Shown piece by piece: positions 7,082-8,164 of a stretch of DNA of 8,164 bases (positions within the stretch are counted from its first letter, which is position 1; each line of letters opens with the position of its first letter). The position numbers were made by a program, and so were the translations under genes. Under the pieces are notes generated by a model that worked only from the letters and a program-made list of their open reading frames with translations, was not told where the DNA came from and ran no database searches. The stretch covers positions 1-8,164 of the forward strand of contig JAUWMY010000093.1 in the NCBI GenBank assembly GCA_030612945.1. Direction: 5' to 3'. Source of the DNA: Desulfobacteraceae bacterium (GTDB lineage Bacteria > Desulfobacterota > DSM-4660 > Desulfatiglandales > Desulfatiglandaceae).

Positions 7082-7139
7082 ACAGGATGACAGGATAACC
7101 AAGATTTTTTTGTCCTGTAAATCCTTTGATGAATCCTGT
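7082..7139. repeat. Degenerate palindromic ACAGGAT/ATCCTGT intergenic repeat
   Basis: The left side has ACAGGATGACAGGATAACC; the right side has TCCTGTAAATCC and GAATCCTGT, the inverted form, around a central run of T (7105-7111). The arms can pair imperfectly. Intergenic elements built from ACAGGATTTACAGGA-type units are familiar from many environmental bacterial genomes. No coding content is present. Confidence 0.6.
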
Positions 7140-7361
7140 GTTTCAATAATCTTTTTTCTCCGAACAGTCGTGACTATAATCGGCTAAATTCTTACTATTC
7201 TTACTATTTAAACAGCGATCTCACCTTAACCATCTTCCACCTCAGGCTGATAAAGGGCGGGGTTAGAGGGCTAAAACCACAAACTGTTGCGCAAGTACTT
7301 TAAACATTTAGCGGTACGTTTTCTTAAAGCAGGATAAGTTTTTTAATTTACAAGACTAAAA

Positions 7362-7386
7362 TAATCTCCCGCTGTGAGCGGGATTA
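7362..7386 (-). terminator. Hairpin after sdhC, possible weak terminator
   Basis: On the minus strand CCCGC-TCACA-GCGGG (7382-7368) forms a five-base-pair GC stem. It can extend through a TAAT/ATTA pairing with a small bulge and is followed by ATTATTTTAG. It begins about 30 bases after the sdhC stop. The T-rich tail is weak, so it may attenuate rather than fully stop transcription into sdhA. Confidence 0.45.
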
Positions 7387-7412
7387 ATCCTGTCAAAAAA
7401 AATGCTGAACTT

Positions 7413-8048
7413 TTACAAAAAAATAAAGATCGGAATAAAACCAAATCCGACCCCAAACACAATACTAACGGCAATGCCGAGATTCTGAATGATTGGCATG
7501 TATTTAGGGTGATTGGCGCCAAGAGTTTGAAATAGACTCCAAAAACCGTGACTCACATGGACGGCAACAACAATCATTGCTACAACATAGATGATCATAT
7601 ACAGAGGGCTTGCGAGTGTAGTGAACACAAGTCGAAAGAGAGTTTCATTGGTATGTTCGGCAAAATGGAAATCAAGGAGGTGAAGGATGACAAAAGCCAG
7701 AATAATAAAACCGGTATAGGGCTGAGTTGCCGACCCTATGGTGCGGCCTCCCGCGTTCTTTTTGACTTTATACCTCACAGGTCTTGCCATCAGGTTTTGA
7801 TAAAAGAGAAGTGTCCCTATCACTATATGTATAACGGCAAAGGACAAAAGACCCAGTTCTGCGACAGTTATTAGCGGGCCCAATGCATGGAGGTGTCCCA
7901 CATACGAGGTAAACAGACCCTGTCCGCCGTAAAGAGTGAGGTTGCCGATAAGATGCACTGTCAGGAAACCCACAAATCCAAGGCCGGTTACAGCCATCAT
8001 CAACTTTTTCCCGATGGAACTGCCCAGAGTACTTATAAACCAATTCAT
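7413..8048 (-). CDS. sdhC: Succinate dehydrogenase/fumarate reductase diheme cytochrome b subunit
   Basis: This is the membrane anchor that exchanges electrons with menaquinone, of the Bacillus SdhC (b558)/Wolinella FrdC type with a single anchor subunit and two b hemes. The 211-residue protein has five hydrophobic segments at about 16-40, 58-84, 112-128, 146-168 and 187-210. Candidate heme ligands are H32, H74, H123 and H164; the spacings 42, 49 and 41 fit the family (42 between the first two in B. subtilis SdhC H28/H70). H128 and H167 are nearby alternatives. The motif HLIGNLTLY at 32-40 is typical. The ATG at 8048 has GGAGG five bases upstream. It is the first gene of the sdh cluster but is separated from sdhA by a long gap. 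No anchor-D gene is present or needed in this type. The gene looks intact and ends with TAA. Confidence 0.94.
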   Translation of the reverse strand: MNWFISTLGSSIGKKLMMAVTGLGFVGFLTVHLIGNLTLYGGQGLFTSYVGHLHALGPLITVAELGLLSFAVIHIVIGTLLFYQNLMARPVRYKVKKNAGGRTIGSATQPYTGFIILAFVILHLLDFHFAEHTNETLFRLVFTTLASPLYMIIYVVAMIVVAVHVSHGFWSLFQTLGANHPKYMPIIQNLGIAVSIVFGVGFGFIPIFIFL

Positions 8049-8079
8049 CTCTTCCTCCGTATCTATAAAAATCCCACTG

Positions 8080-8130
8080 CCCCCCTTGAAAAGGGAGGGG
8101 TACTTAGTATCCCCCTTTTATAAAGGGAGA
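8080..8130. repeat. Two tandem related palindromes upstream of sdhC
   Basis: The first palindrome, CCCCCCTT-GAA-AAGGGAGGGG (8080-8100), and the second, CCCTTT-TAT-AAAGGG within 8110-8130, are variants of one hairpin-forming unit separated by TACTTAGTA. Runs like this are common intergenic elements in deltaproteobacteria, as far as I recall. They lie about 30 bases before the sdhC ribosome site and might form the end of an upstream transcript or a structured leader. The last 35 bases of the window are GC-rich and hold nothing I recognise. Confidence 0.6.
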
Positions 8131-8164
8131 CTGAGGCCCGCCCTCCAGCCAAGCGGAGCGAGGC

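Larger units (their letters stand above)
7021..7412. other. 392-base gap between sdhC and sdhA with hairpins and repeats
   Basis: No gene is supportable here; the longest minus-strand frame with a start and some purine-rich lead is only nine codons (7233-7204). From the sdhC end it holds a GC hairpin (7362-7386), about 150 bases without recognisable signal, a 9-base tandem repeat TTCTTACTA twice (7189-7206), a small palindrome CCGA...AGTC-AC-GACT...TCGG on the minus strand (7160-7183), a degenerate ACAGGAT/ATCCTGT repeat (7082-7139), and the sdhA ribosome site. I could not identify a convincing promoter for sdhA; TTGAAA on the minus strand near 7146-7141 is a possible -35 but lacks a good partner. 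Confidence 0.65.

Noticed and set aside
7160..7183. Palindrome CCGA...AGTC-AC-GACT...TCGG as a terminator
   Set aside because: The stem is interrupted and no T-run follows on either strand; it is recorded only as part of the gap.
7204..7233. Nine-codon leader-peptide-like frame (MVKVRSLFK) on the minus strand with GAGGTGG upstream
   Set aside because: It is too short to separate from chance, shows no run of regulatory codons, and is not coupled to a clear attenuator before sdhA.

Overview
All genes in this window lie on the minus strand, so transcription runs from right to left. The content points to a sulfate-reducing member of the Desulfobacterota (former Deltaproteobacteria). It carries the front of a dsrMKJO(P) operon, the transmembrane complex tied to dissimilatory sulfite reduction. 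Upstream of that lies a three-subunit, menaquinone-type succinate dehydrogenase/fumarate reductase. The lineage is inferred from gene content and from how closely the proteins resemble families I know; no search was run.

Layout in transcription order. Positions 8164-8049 are a palindrome-rich intergenic stretch. sdhC/frdC (8048-7413) encodes the diheme cytochrome b anchor. A 392-base gap (7412-7021) holds a small hairpin and a degenerate palindromic repeat. sdhA/frdA (7020-5107) encodes the flavoprotein but is cut by one in-frame TAA at 5875-5877. sdhB/frdB (5110-4346) overlaps sdhA by ATGA. A 399-base gap (4345-3947) holds a long imperfect inverted repeat and a convincing sigma-70-type promoter. 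The dsr cluster follows: an RsbRD-N-domain protein (3946-3380, TTG start), dsrM (3340-2264), dsrK (2261-633), dsrJ (640-254) and the first 84 codons of dsrO (254-1, running off the window). The last four genes are tightly spaced or overlapping, as in a translationally coupled operon.

How the genes work together: DsrM (diheme cytochrome b) and DsrK (HdrD-like Fe-S protein) are thought to pass menaquinol electrons to the DsrC trisulfide on the cytoplasmic side. DsrJ (triheme cytochrome c) and DsrO (Tat-exported Fe-S protein) form the periplasmic side with DsrP, which should lie just beyond the window. Sdh/Frd exchanges electrons between succinate/fumarate and the same menaquinone pool, so both loci meet at menaquinone.

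The main points for a second look are: the single nonsense codon in an otherwise intact sdhA; the RsbRD-N-domain regulator-like protein directly behind the dsr promoter; the large repeat-bearing gap inside what is normally a compact sdhCAB operon; and several unrelated palindromic repeats in the intergenic spaces. I see no CRISPR array, tRNA, rRNA or transposase gene. I did not find a clearly new multi-gene system.
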